A stretch of 64,000 bases of DNA, taken from NCBI GenBank assembly GCA_009667805.1, contig CM019063.1, positions 57,272,881-57,336,880 on the forward strand, given 5' to 3'. The notes under the pieces are model-generated. The model had not been told where the DNA came from, made no database searches, and saw only the letters and a list, made by a program, of their open reading frames with translations. The DNA is from Leptobrachium leishanense. Its lineage: Eukaryota > Chordata > Amphibia > Anura > Megophryidae. A program made the translations under genes and the position numbers. Numbering within the stretch: position 1 is the first letter of the stretch; the number at the start of each line of letters is the position of its first letter. Positions 20,592-30,935 of this stretch are shown here, piece by piece.

Positions 20592-21004
20592 CTAAGTATA
20601 ATCCTGTAGATAAGTTGGTGCTTTCTTTGTTCTGGTGGATCGCCGTAATTCTTGCTCCCCCTCCACATGAGCAGTCTCTGATGATTTCTCTGTGACAAGC
20701 TCCCCCTCCATCTGTCCCTCTTCCCCGGCTGCTGCAAGTACAACACCGGAAAGGGGAGCCAAAATCTCCATATCTTGCGTTAATGGTTCCGCCAAACTCT
20801 GTAGATCCTCTGGATATGCAACATGTCTATTTCTCACCTGATCTATGTGACGACGAAAGCTGGCCATTTCCAAGTGCAACAGTGCATGACACAGGACCTG
20901 TCTGCGTCTGAACAGTCCCCGGAATCCAGGAAGGTCCCACACCAAAATTTCTAGTGTATACTTTGTCACCTTCCCGCAGATGTCTCTCCTTGGCATGTTG
21001 ATCA
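20592..21004 (-). pseudogene. Ty3/gypsy Pol C-terminal region
   Basis: The frame after the integrase core continues here in a different frame from 20827-21486, with GDKVYTRNF-type sequence just upstream, WDLPGFRGLF, then a charged tail ending RRSTRTKKAPTYLQDY. RRS-R-RKPP-Y-like endings are common at the end of retrotransposon integrases. A frameshift near 20850-20960 separates it from the core. Confidence 0.75.
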
Positions 21005-21486
21005 TGATAAAGTTTTTGCTTCACCTGCTTTTCTTGCACCTGGCCTTTAAAATCCGGATGTATGAGATCCAACGTGGAACGCAATTTCCTCCCACACAAG
21101 AGCTCTGCAGGTGATTTTCCAGTCGTGGACTGAGGAGTTATCCTGTAACTAAACAACGCTCTGGCCATCTTGACCTCAATGGAATCTCCTGAACTTTTTT
21201 TTATCAGCCCTTTAAATGTCTGCACCGCCCTTTCGGCCAATCCATTGGACGCTGCATGGTAAGGCGCTGTGGTCACGTGCTTAATACCATTTCGAGCCAT
21301 GAATTCTTGAAACTCCATACTCGTAAAACTGGTGCCATTGTCCGACACCACCATTTCGGGAATTCCATGCTGGCTAAAGCTCTGTCTGAGGCATTGAATA
21401 GTCACTGCGGAGGTGGATTTACTTAACGGGTACGCCTCTATCCATTTAGAGTAAGCATCCACCAAAATCAAAAACATCTTGCCCAT
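20827..21486 (-). pseudogene. Ty3/gypsy integrase core
   Basis: Catalytic DDE pattern visible: ILVDAYSKWIEAYP (first Asp), VVSDNGTSFTS (second Asp) and SNGLAERAVQTFKG (Glu), followed by LFSYRITPQSTTGKSPAELL. Integrase joins the cDNA ends to target DNA. The upstream frame ends at a stop next to 21500, and comparison of frames suggests two small indels between 21490 and 21530. Similar to the K02A2.6-like gypsy integrases annotated in many animals. Confidence 0.9.
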
Positions 21487-21501
21487 CCACGGCCCGCATA
21501 A

Positions 21502-22326
21502 TCAATGTGAAGTCTTCTCCATGGAAGGTTTGGTACCCCAAGGATGTAAAGGTGCACACTGGGGAGAATTTCTATTTTCTTGGCACATGGTGCAAGTTTT
21601 TACCATTGCTTCTATATCGGCATCCATCTTCGGCCACCACATATAGCTCCGCGCCAGCCCCTTCATCCTGATTATTCCTGGGTGAGTCGTGTGTAAGTGC
21701 TTCAGTAGGTCTGTGCGACCTGGGGGTGGAATGACCACACGGGCACCCCACAAGACACAACCTGCCTCCACACTAAGTTCCTCCTTCCTTTTCACATAAG
21801 CTCCAAACACTGATTTCTCCACTCTTTTTGGCCATCCTCTGAGGACGAACTCTCTAACCCGTGCTAAAACGGTATCTTTATCTGTCCATTTCCTCACCTG
21901 GTCGGCTTTAACCAATGGTACGCCATTTTCTTCCAATAGAAGTACTCTCTCTTCCTCCGCAGGCGTCTCCACCCCTGTTTCCGCGACTGGCAACCGGCTC
22001 AAGCCATCAGCATTTTGATGATCCTTGCCTGCTTTGTACACGATGGAGTACTCATATCCACATAATGTCACAGCCCATCTTTGAATGCGTGGCGAGGCCA
22101 TTTGTGGAACCTCCTTCAGTTCATTAAATAATGAGATCAGTGGTTTATGATCTGTAACAATGGTGAATTGTCTCCCATACAAGTATGTGTGAAACTTCTT
22201 CACCCCAAATATCACCGCAAGGCCCTCCTTCTCAATTTGAGAATAATTTTTCTCAGCTGCATTCAGTGTACGTGAGACGAACCCTATTGGCCGTTCAGAT
22301 CCATCCCCCATCCTGTGCGACAACAC
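21502..22326 (-). pseudogene. Ty3/gypsy RNase H and integrase zinc-binding region
   Basis: RNase H features include GFVSRTLNAAEKNYSQIEKE, FHTYLYGRQFTIVTDHKPL and DGLSRLP. Then the integrase HHCC zinc finger: HTTHPG ... CTMC, with MWWPKMDADIEAMV between. It continues the polyprotein after a frameshift near 22300-22326 and ends at a stop by 21502. Confidence 0.9.
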
Positions 22327-23921
22327 AGCACCACACCATAAGGTGAAGCGTCACAAGCCAGGATAATAGGTTTGTTGACATCATAATGTACCAACAAGGC
22401 ATCCGACTGGAGAAGATTTTTGGACTTTTCAAAAGCCTCTTTTTGCTCACAACTCCAGGTCCATTTAGTCTCTTTCCTCAATAGTGCATGCAGCGGTGCC
22501 AGTAACGTGGACAGGCTCGGTAAGAATTTGTGGTAATAGTTCAATAGGCCTAAGTAAGCCTTTAGTTCACTCACAGACCGCGGTGTGGGTGCCTCTTGTA
22601 TGGCCTGGACCTTTTCTGCGACTGGCTGCACACCCGCAGCACTGATCTTGTGACCCAGAAAAACCACTTCTGTTCCCAGGAACTTGCACTTGCTCCTTTT
22701 TAGTCTCAGGCCACTTTGTTTTAGCCGAGACAAGACCTCCTCCAGATTTCTTAAATGATCGTCCTCGCTGACCCCAGTAACTAAAATGTCATCTAAGTAG
22801 ACTGTGACGTGCGGCATGTTTTGTAGGATGCCCTCCATAGTGCGCTGGAAAATGGCTGGACTCGACGCCACACCAAACGGCAATCTACCATAAGTATACA
22901 GTCCTTTGTGTGTATTAACAGTCACATACTTTTTGGCGCTTTCATCCAGCACGATCTGCTGATACGCATGACTCATATCCAGTTTGGAGAATTTGTTGCC
23001 GCCCGCCAACTGAGCAAATAAGTCTTCCACTTTAGGAATAGGATATTGTTCCACACTGGATGCTCGGTTTACTGTGAGTTTGTAATCTCCACAGATGCGG
23101 ATTGAACCATCCGGCTTCCTCACCGGTACTATGGGAGCTGCCCATTCCGAAAATTGTACTGGTTCTATAATTTTCTCATCTACCAGCCTCTGCAGTTCTG
23201 CCTCCACCAGAGGTTTGACAGCAAAAGGTATCCGTCGTGGCTTATAGAATCGTGGCTGGGCCTCTGAGTTCACATGAATTTTGGCCGTGGTGCCTTTCAG
23301 CTGACCTAGCTCATCTTTGAACACCTCAGCATATCGATCTAGCAGGTCAGCCAAATGTAGCGTTGGACTGGCTGTTACTGTATTCACCAGTTGTGGCAAC
23401 ACTCTTAAGTCTTTCAGCCAGTTTCGTCCCAATAAATTTGGCCCGGCCCCTTCAACCACTACCATAGTAAGTTTCTTGTTGTCCATCTGACTCTGCACTG
23501 TTCCTATAACCTGACCTAACACCAGCATCTTCTCACCTGTATATGTTTTTAATGTCAGGTTGCATGGTTCCCACTCTGGTATGTCGGTGTTTTTCCATAG
23601 CTTAGAGTATTGCTTTTTGCTAATAATTGTAATGCCACAACCTGTGTCCACCTCAAATTCGATGTTCATGCCATTCACCTTTAACTTCTGTAGAATAGGA
23701 GCCACTTTAGGCATTTTATGTGAGACACTGTATATCGTGTTTATGTCACCTGCATCTTCTGTCTCACTAACGTCTTCTTCTTTCACTAAATGCGACCTCC
23801 CAGCCTTCTCCTTTCCTTTCCTCTCCCCCTCAGTCCTTGAAATGGGGTTTTGTGACTCTGCATCACGTGCTTGGATTTGCACGCCCGCTTGATGTGTCCA
23901 CGTTTCTGACAATGGTGGCAC
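22284..23921 (-). pseudogene. Ty3/gypsy Pol: protease, RT, start of RNase H
   Basis: A 545-codon frame overlaps the end of gag by about 135 bp in another frame, as expected for ribosomal frameshifting between gag and pol. Protease: FEVDTGCGITII (about residues 92-103, catalytic DTG). RT: PDGSIRICGDYK, LDMSHAYQQI, GRLPFGVASSPAIFQ and the catalytic YLDDILV. RNase H begins at LACDASPYG and is broken by a frameshift. The RT part is intact over its length. Confidence 0.92.
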
Positions 23922-24610
23922 AGTTCATTTATAAATTTGCATTCGTGGGGTGCATGATTCCCTTTGCACCTGAAACACTCATAGTCCGTCTTCCACCCCC
24001 TCTTATCCACTGCACCCACATTATGCACCACCGATTGTCCCTGATGAGACCTTTGAGACTGTGATTCTTCATCCCCAGAGAAGCCTTGGAGATCTTTTAT
24101 ATTTCTGTCAGCCGACTCCATCGCCAGACACATAGTAAGAGCCTTTTCAAAGGTTAAATCCACTTCTGACAACAGCCGTCTCTGCATCCTGTCGTCATTT
24201 ACTCCACACACCAGCCTGTCCCGCAGCATTTGTGGCAGTGTAGGCCCGTATTCACAATACTGTGCTAACTTTTTCAACTCCGCCACATAATCAGCCACCT
24301 TCTCGCCAGTATGCCGTGTGCGTGAATTAAATTTATATCTCTGCACAATTTCACTTGGTTTCGGATTATAATGGGCTTTGAGCACGACGACAAGTTCCTG
24401 ATATGTTTTCTCTGCTGGCGTCATAGGACACAGCAAACTTCTCAGCAAACTATAAGTTGACGCGCCGACCCCGCTTAATAACACTGCTTTCCTCTTACCG
24501 GCATCAGTAATCTCATTAGCTTGAAAGAAATAGTCCAACACTTCAATATATTCGTCCCACGATTGCAACTCACAGTCAAAGGGGCTCACTGTTCCCACAA
24601 GAGCAGCCAT
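23786..24610 (-). CDS. gag: Ty3/gypsy Gag
   Basis: Intact 274-codon frame from Met at 24610. The N-terminal and middle parts look like a gypsy capsid (WDEYIEVLDYFFQANEI, YNPKPSEIVQRYKF, CGVNDDRMQRRLL). Two zinc knuckles follow: CFRCKGNHAPHEC (CX2CX3HX4C) and CHHCQKRGHIKRAC (CX2CX4HX4C). Gag packages the element RNA into cytoplasmic particles. The start is about 130 bp inside the 5' LTR end. It is the only major frame of the element that is unbroken. Confidence 0.92.
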   Translation of the reverse strand: MAALVGTVSPFDCELQSWDEYIEVLDYFFQANEITDAGKRKAVLLSGVGASTYSLLRSLLCPMTPAEKTYQELVVVLKAHYNPKPSEIVQRYKFNSRTRHTGEKVADYVAELKKLAQYCEYGPTLPQMLRDRLVCGVNDDRMQRRLLSEVDLTFEKALTMCLAMESADRNIKDLQGFSGDEESQSQRSHQGQSVVHNVGAVDKRGWKTDYECFRCKGNHAPHECKFINELCHHCQKRGHIKRACKSKHVMQSHKTPFQGLRGRGKERRRLGGRI

Positions 24611-24728
24611 TCTGTCTCAGCAATTCACGTCCTTGTAGTTTCTTCTGTTTCTTATTTATTTATTTTTTTTCTTTTCTGCTCTGCAGACCTTGCAACTGCA
24701 CATACACGTTCCACAGTACAACCTGTTT

Positions 24729-24740
24729 ACCCTCGTCGCC
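24729..24740 (-). promoter_or_regulatory. Primer-binding site candidate
   Basis: GGCGACGAGGGT on the minus strand abuts the 5' LTR. Position fits a tRNA primer-binding site; with the last LTR base it reads TGGCGACGAGG. The tRNA is not identified. Confidence 0.6.
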
Positions 24741-24948
24741 AATGTGATATCTCCATATCTTTGAAAGCAGAGACAGGCTGTGGAAGGTTCTTATTCTTTA
24801 TTTACAGGAGCTGCACACAGCGTCTGCACGCTGCCTTAGAACTCTACCATGTGATCAGGAAACTTTATTTACAATGAACAGGAACACAGATAATACCTAC
24901 AACATGCGCCCTCTAGTGGTGGATAATATAACACTATGATATACTACA
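24741..24948 (-). repeat. 5' LTR of Ty3/gypsy element
   Basis: 208 bp, same as the copy at 20226-20433 apart from one base. Would hold the promoter and poly(A) signals of the element. Confidence 0.93.
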
Positions 24949-24953
24949 GTATG

Positions 24954-25150
24954 TATGTGTATATGTGTGTGTGGGTGTAGGGGTGAGTGTGTGTATGGGT
25001 GTGTGTGTGTGTGTGTGTGTGTATGGGTGTGTGTATGGGATGGGTGTGTGTGGGGGTGTATGTGGGTGTGTGTGTGTGGGGGTTTATGGGTGTGTGTATG
25101 TGTATGTGTGTGGGTTTGTGATTGTGGATTTGTGTGGGTGGAGTGGATGT
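24954..25150. repeat. TG-rich microsatellite
   Basis: Imperfect (TG)n with GGTGTGTG and TATG variants, next to the gypsy insertion and inside the second hAT-like element. Open frames here are artefacts. Confidence 0.9.
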
Positions 25151-25699
25151 GTGTGACATTGGGTGGGGGTATGTGGACCTCTGTGATACGCTCATACACA
25201 CTGCACATTACTGTGAGTTTTATTGCTGTGACGTCTGATACGCTCATACACATCTCCTGTTACTGTGAGTTTTATTGCTGTGGAGCTTTGGGATACGCTC
25301 ACACATGTCACGTGTTTTTTTTGGGGGGGCGCAAGTAGCTGGTCTGGCCTAGGGCGCAAAATAGCCTAGCACCGACCCTGCCTCCCTGCCACACCATCTT
25401 TGGTCGGGAACTGCCATTCCCTCCCTTTGGTCTGGTCCCTTTCCCCAAACTCACTCCCACACTCAGATCTGGTCTTTTGTCCATACCCACTGCCACTCAC
25501 ACGCAGGTCAAGTCACTTGAGCAAAGTCACTCCCTTCCTCCTCCAGTTGCTCCTCCCACTCAATTTGTTCACGAAATTATTTTAAAGGGACACTCTACGC
25601 ACCCTGACCACTTTAGCCTATTAACCCCGATTTCATGCTGACATCATCATCTATGACCAAGTGCTTGTAGCTTCATTTGAGAAAGCAAACCTGGGCTTA

Positions 25700-26069
25700 A
25701 GCTGTGCGTGCAGCATCAACCCATCCCTCTGAACAAGCACTCGCACCATCAACCCATCCCTCTGACCAAGCACTCGCAGCATCAACCCATCCCTCTGACC
25801 AAGCGCTCGCAGCATCAACCCATCCCTCTGACCAAGCACTCGCAGCATCAAACCATCCCTCTGACCAAGCACTTGCAGCATCAACCCATCCTCTGACCAA
25901 GCACTCGCAGCATCAACCCATCACTCTGACCAAGCACTCGCAGCATCAAACCATCCCTCTGACCAAGCGCTCGCAGCATCAACCCGTCCCTCTGACCAAG
26001 CGCTCGCAGCATCAACCCTTCCCTCTGACCAAGCGCTCGCAGCATCAACCCGTCCCTCTGACCAAGCAC
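25700..26069. repeat. 33-bp minisatellite, left block (about 11 copies)
   Basis: Unit GCAGCATCAACCCATCCCTC plus TGACCAAGCACTC, 33 bp. The intact family member at 46516-47483 has one copy of the same segment (46751-46790, reverse strand). Continues at 30527 after an inserted element. Confidence 0.95.
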
Positions 26070-26513
26070 TAGGGATGTGCGTTTCGGGTTTCGGAATTTT
26101 CACGAAATTTCCCGATTCGTGTTTTCGGATGCGGCCGATTTTCCGAAAATTTTTAGATCCGAAAACGGCAGATCCGAAAAGTTTTCCGAGCCGAAACGAA
26201 ATATTTTTGGAATTTTCGAATGGACTTGAAATGTGTCAAATCGAAATTTATTTTCGCTCTATTCATGATTTCGGTTCCATTCGTGATTTCGGTTCCATTT
26301 CGGTAATTCTGGACATCGTATATTTAACTATTACCGGTTATATCACTTGTTTTTATTTTGTTTCCAATGATCCGATAATTCTGTCGATACGAAAATTCCT
26401 AATCGGGTCGGATCCGATTCGTCCGCGGGTCGCGCATGCGAATGTCGTAACTTTATTGAGCCATTTTTGTAGAGAGTTTTGACAATTGCCAAAAAATATA
26501 GAAATTATTTATC

Positions 26514-28288
26514 ATGGCTGAAGGAAGAGACAGAGAGTCCCATTCGGACACCTCCTCATCTGCTTCCACCCCAGAGACACCCAGGAAGAAGCGGGCCAGC
26601 AACATGGCATTTGACGAGATGCTGGAGCTGGTCCGCATCTTTGATCTTAAAGATTAGGACTGCCGTAAGGGCCCTTACGGCAGAAAGAATAACGCGCGCA
26701 AGAACCGTATCCTAGATAAGCTACGCACCACCATCGCGGAATTATTTGGGAAAGACCGGACGAAGGACCAGCTCCGAAAACGCTGGTCCGACCTCAAGGT
26801 GCGCGAGCAGGAGCAGCTGAGGCACATCCGGTGTGTCATAGCCAAATGTAAGTGTCATGTTATATTGTAAAGCGCTGCGCAAACTGTTGGCGCTATATAA
26901 ATCCTGTATAATAATAATAATGTGCTTGCATGTGCTAATGTGCACAGAAATACCTTGATTTATCTAGTCCTTTTTTCATGCAATGTGATTGTGTATAGCT
27001 TTGCGTTTTCACGACTCGTCATACATGCATTTTTGCCATAGCTCTTTATTTTTGTGATTTTATTCGTGAAAATTGTGACATTTGATGTATATAGATGAAG
27101 TTACAATGCTGGATTTCTTTTGGCACTGTGTGTACTGTAGTGTGCTGGGGGGGGTTGTTGTGATTGAGTGATGCATACGAGATGACCCGCAGCTGGCCCA
27201 ATATTGGCTCCCATCTGCGCATCAACAAAAATCTCTGCGTCTCTGCTAAGTGGTAGGATGGGACATGTAGTTGTTCTGAAAGTGCATCCAAACAGAGCCG
27301 CCTTCAATACATCCTCAGCAGCTGCTGAATTGTTGCAGCGCAGCAATTCAGTTTGCTGCAGCAGTGTCATTATTGAACGCTTTAGATGCAAATTTCAAAA
27401 CAAAATGGCGGATTTCTGTTGTTTCTGCAATATCCAGTTTTATTCGCAGAAACTGAAAGTGAAACTGAGGCTGAGGCATCTATAAAATAACTAAAAGCAG
27501 TCAGCACAATGCGTTTTGTACGCACACAACACAAATTATAGTTTTTATTGAATAAACGTAATGTTTACTTCTGAAAAAAATATATAATTGAACGGTAATA
27601 TATGTCTATGTGCAGGGGAAATAATAAATATTTTGTGACTTTAGAACTATGAGATGGGAGTAGTGGTGGGTCAAGCTGGTAGTGCTAGTGGGTAGTGGAG
27701 GGGTGTCGCAATACTTTCGGCAATATATTGTATAGATATACAATTTTTTCCAGTCTGCATTATTTACGTGTTATTTTTTGGATTTGGCAGAAGACAGGAA
27801 GAAGGCAGCATCTGCCCCGGCGGGCACCAGTGCCCCAGTAGAGGAGGAGCCACGGGCGACCACCAGTGCTGGTATATACTGTTTTATTTTGCAACGACTT
27901 TTGGTCAAAAACAGAAACATTTTTTGTTTACTGTATTTTAATTTAATTTTTTTATGTATAGCACAAGAGGAGCAGGAGGAGGAAGAGGAGGAGCAGGAGG
28001 AGGAGCAGGAGGAGGCCGCCAGCACTGGTATATACTACGGTTATATTTTTTCAAGACTTTCAGTCAAAAATAGAAACCTGCTTTACTTACTGTATTTTCC
28101 TTCTTTCATTTATTGGATATATAGAAGGAGAAGCCAGACCGGACACGTCCTCCAGTGTCAGGATAATAAATCGGGAGGCGATCGGCGAGCTACGCCTGGC
28201 TGTAACCACCATCGACGCCATCCAGGAACTGCTCCAGGAACTGCGGGAGCACATAAGCAATGCCGCTGACATTCTGGAGCGGCAGTGA
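26514..28288 (+). pseudogene. Transposon-borne Myb/SANT-like gene, four exons
   Basis: Proposed exons: 26514-26847, 27791-27871, 27962-28027, 28125-28288. Exon 1 encodes a Ser-rich start and a Myb/SANT-like DNA-binding domain (FDEMLELVRIFD, KNRILDKLRTTIAELFGK, RTKDQLRKRWSDLK). Introns have GT-AG ends (GTAAGT at 26848), and exons 2-4 keep phase, adding an acidic Glu-rich block and a C-terminal helix (AIQELLQELREHI) up to TGA at 28286. An in-frame TAG at codon 48 and a phase clash (giving TAA) at the exon 1/2 joint indicate decay. Such proteins accompany PIF/Harbinger transposons as DNA-binding partners; finding one between hAT-type ends is unusual. Confidence 0.72.
27300..27650. mobile_element. 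TTCAATACCTCAGC-family MITE, in intron 1 of the Myb-like gene
   Basis: Shares CAGCAGCTGCTGAATTG, GCAGCAGTGTCATT and AAAAGCAGTCAGCACAAT with 55737-56348. The right end is not seen. Confidence 0.65.
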
Positions 28289-28299
28289 GACCAGTGGCA

Positions 28300-28591
28300 G
28301 CCTCCTCCCGAATTTAACCGGAATGTGCCTCAGCTGCTCCTGCTCGCGTGCCTTGAGGTCGGACCAGCGTTTTCGGAGCTGGTTCTTCGTCCGGTCCTTC
28401 CCGAACAGCTCCAGGATGGTGGTGCGTAGCTTGTCAAGGATACGATCCTTGCGGGTGTTATTCTTCCTGCCGTAAGGGCCCTTACGGCAGTCATAATCTT
28501 TGTAATCAAAGATGCGGACCAGCTCCAACATCTCCTCAAATGCCAGTAACTGTTGGGCAGTTTGCCATCCTTGGCATGTTCCCTTCCCCAT
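28300..28591 (-). pseudogene. Inverted partial copy of the Myb/SANT exon
   Basis: Minus-strand translation repeats the domain of 26514-26847 with few changes (FEEMLELVRIFDYKD, KDRILDKLRTTILELFGK, RTKNQLRKRWSDLK), without the TAG found in the plus copy. It faces the last exon of the plus-strand gene only 12 bp away. It lacks the later exons, and beyond 28300 its frame reads antisense to exon 4. Probably an inverted duplication inside the element. Confidence 0.78.
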
Positions 28592-29199
28592 GTTGTAAAT
28601 AAATTTTCTATTTTTTCTATATTTTCCTGTTTGTGTGCGTTGCTTTTCCTTACTTAATAAGTTAATATGTATTGCTTGGTTTCCACACTGTTAAAATTAT
28701 ATGTACATAAATGTATTGACATTTCTATGGACCCTTTGTCATAAATTTGTCAACATATTTGTGGCCATGAATGTGACTGTGCACATTCTACACTTCCTGC
28801 CTGGCCAGAAAATGTCACACACTAACACAACCTTGTTGTACTGCCTTTAGATTTGATTACCGACGTGGCCTGGTTTTGTTAAGCTTAGGCAATGTCACAA
28901 CAGCACGGATTTTTGTCCACAGTCACATTCATTGTATAACCAAGAATTTATCAAAAAATATTGATGGCAGCACTGCGTGAAGTCTTCTCCGACACAACCC
29001 AAAGATCCTTAGTGCGGCTCGGTTCTAGTTTATTTGTCCCTGTTTGCAGCTTCACGCAACACCTCCTCCCAGCTATGAGCTCTCTCTCTCCCACCGCTGC
29101 CCGCTAAGACGCTGCCCGCCAGCATGGTCACGTCTTTGCAGGAAGACAACAGCGTGGGGGAACGGCAGCTGCCGACAGTCCCAAGACCTCGTCACAATG
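28592..29199. other. No gene seen (interior of third hAT-like element)
   Basis: No domain or repeat recognised. 29000-29190 is more G/C-rich than its surroundings. Confidence 0.45.
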
Positions 29200-29904
29200 A
29201 CGTCAGTTCTGGAGTTAACCCCTAACTGCGACCAATGGTGGAGATAGGGGGTTCATTGGAACCCCCTATCTCCCGATCCGTGGCAGCTATCGGCTGTTTA
29301 ATGTTTGGTATCTTTGGATCGACCAGAGCATGGCCTTTCCAACAATACCAAACATGACAATGTTAAAAATTATAAAAAATTAAAATATAAAAAAAAATAA
29401 ACAGGTTTTTTGTTTTGTTTTGTTAATGCAGCAATATTGTTCCCATTTCAATTATAATGTGAACAATGTTGCTGCACTAAGGATTTTTGTATGGGGTGCG
29501 TTTGTTAAAAATAGTGTAATTTTCACCCAAAAAAATATAACAAGTCCCCTTTTCAATTTTTTTTTTTTAACAAACGCAACTCATAAAATATAACCGCAAA
29601 CACTTGCATGTTAAAATGTGAAAAAAACACTTTACACCTTGTAAAACAAACATTGAAAATTCTAATTTTATTGCATTTTTTGTTATAATATACAGACAGG
29701 ACATGACGCATACATATGATAATGATATATTATGAATCATCTGCCGAGTCTGCCGGAAAGAACGATATATAACATGTCTGGATCATATTATAAAATAAGG
29801 CTTCAAAAAAACGCGTTTAAACAAGAGGAGCGAAACTGTTAAAAATTAGCTCAGCAGCACACAGGCGTGAAGGGAAGCCGTGAAATGCCTCAGCAGCGAA
29901 AGGG
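29200..29904. mobile_element. piggyBac-like element, left-truncated
   Basis: Matches 10605-11311 in order (AACCCCCTATCTCCCGATCC, CAATATTGTTCCCATTTC, AACGATATATAA) and ends CAGCGAAAGGG before TTAA at 29905-29908. The left end is lost. Confidence 0.75.
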
Positions 29905-30526
29905 TTAATTTTTTTTTTGTCTGTTTTAAATCTTTTTTTTTTTTCGTTTCAGATCATTTTGATCAACTATTTTTCCGTTTTAAAACCTTTTTGTTCTGGT
30001 TTTTATTTTTAAAGTCAGACCATTCGGGTCAGTTTAGCGTTTTTTAAATCGTTTTGTTCATTTTTTTTTTGTTCCTTGGCTTTCATACCATTTTTTAATG
30101 TGATTAAATAAAGTTGTGAAATGTATATTCATAAGAAAAAAAGGATCTTTATTTAATTAAAAAAAAACACGATAGAATCGCCAGAATTATCGTATCGACA
30201 GAATGAATTATCGGATCCGAAAAACAAACCAAAAATGTATTATAAAAAAATATATAAAGTATAAAAAAGTAAACCATAGTAGTTTACATCAAAACGAATA
30301 GAGTTAGACAGCTTTGAAACGAGGAGAACAGACGTTCCGAAAAAACGAAAATTTCCGAAATCACGAAAAGTCGATACAAAAAACGAGCAAAGTGACACGA
30401 AAATACAAAAAATGGTCGATATTCTGAAACAAAAATGTACACGAAAAACGAGCCGAACCGAATCGAAACAGAAATCGGCCGAAACGAGCCGAATCGAACC
30501 GAAAAAAAAATCGGTGCACAAGCCTA

Positions 30527-30935
30527 CCAAGCACTCGCAGCATCAACCCATCCCTCTGACCAAGCACTCGCAGCATCAACCCATCCCTCTGACCAAGCGC
30601 TCGCAGCATCAACCCGTCCCTCTGACCAAGCACTCGCAGCATCAACAGGTCCCTCTGACCAAGCGCTCGCAGCATCAACCCATCCCTCTGACCAAGCGCT
30701 CGCAGCATCAACCCATCCCTCTGACCAAGCGCTCGCAGCATCAACCCATCCCTCTGACCAAGCACTCGCAGCATCAACCCATCCCTCTGACCAAGCGCTC
30801 GCAGCATCAACCCATCCCTCTGACCAAGCGCTCGCAGCATCAACCCATCCCTCTGACCAAGCGCTCGCAGCATCAACCCATCCCTCTGACCAAGCGCTCG
30901 CAGCATCAAACCATCCCTCTGACCAAGCACTCGCA
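30527..30935. repeat. 33-bp minisatellite, right block (about 12 copies)
   Basis: Same unit as 25700-26069, with CGCTCGCAGC and CACTCGCAGC variants. The last unit ends at CTCGCATACATTG, where single-copy sequence of the outer hAT-like element resumes. Confidence 0.95.

Larger units (their letters stand above)
20226..24948 (-). mobile_element. Ty3/gypsy LTR retrotransposon, structurally complete
   Basis: Two 208-bp LTRs (20226-20433 and 24741-24948) differ at one visible base, flanked by the 5-bp duplication GTATG (20221-20225, 24949-24953). On the minus strand the order is LTR, primer-binding-like GGCGACGAGGGT, gag, protease, RT, RNase H, integrase, a purine tract (20434-20446) and LTR. Near-identical LTRs mean a recent insertion, yet pol has frameshifts, so this copy looks unable to move by itself. 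Confidence 0.95.
19573..25380. mobile_element. Second hAT-like element, nested, with Ty3/gypsy inside
   Basis: Ends CAGGGCCGGCGCTGCCG and, in reverse complement, CAGGGTCGGTGCTAGGC. Perfect 8-bp duplication CCTCCCTG at 19565-19572 and 25381-25388. Own sequence is 19573-20225 and 24949-25380: a 26-bp minisatellite (19902-20188), a TG-rich tract (24954-25150) and three loose repeats with CTGTGAGTTTTATTGCTGTG (25200-25300). Non-autonomous. Confidence 0.88.
26070..30526. mobile_element. Third hAT-like element carrying a Myb/SANT gene
   Basis: Left end TAGGGATGTGCGTTTCGGG, right end in reverse complement TAGGCTTGTGCACCG. Perfect 8-bp duplication CCAAGCAC at 26062-26069 and 30527-30534, cut from a minisatellite unit. 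Terminal regions of about 350-400 bp are inverted repeats of each other (CCGATAATTCTGTCGATACG at 26371 pairs with 30190-30218). Interior holds a spliced Myb-like gene, an inverted partial copy of its exon, a MITE in the first intron and a piggyBac-like fragment. No hAT transposase seen. Confidence 0.82.

Noticed and set aside
28260..28475. Plus-strand frame over the inverted Myb exon
   Set aside because: Antisense shadow of the Myb/SANT exon on the minus strand.
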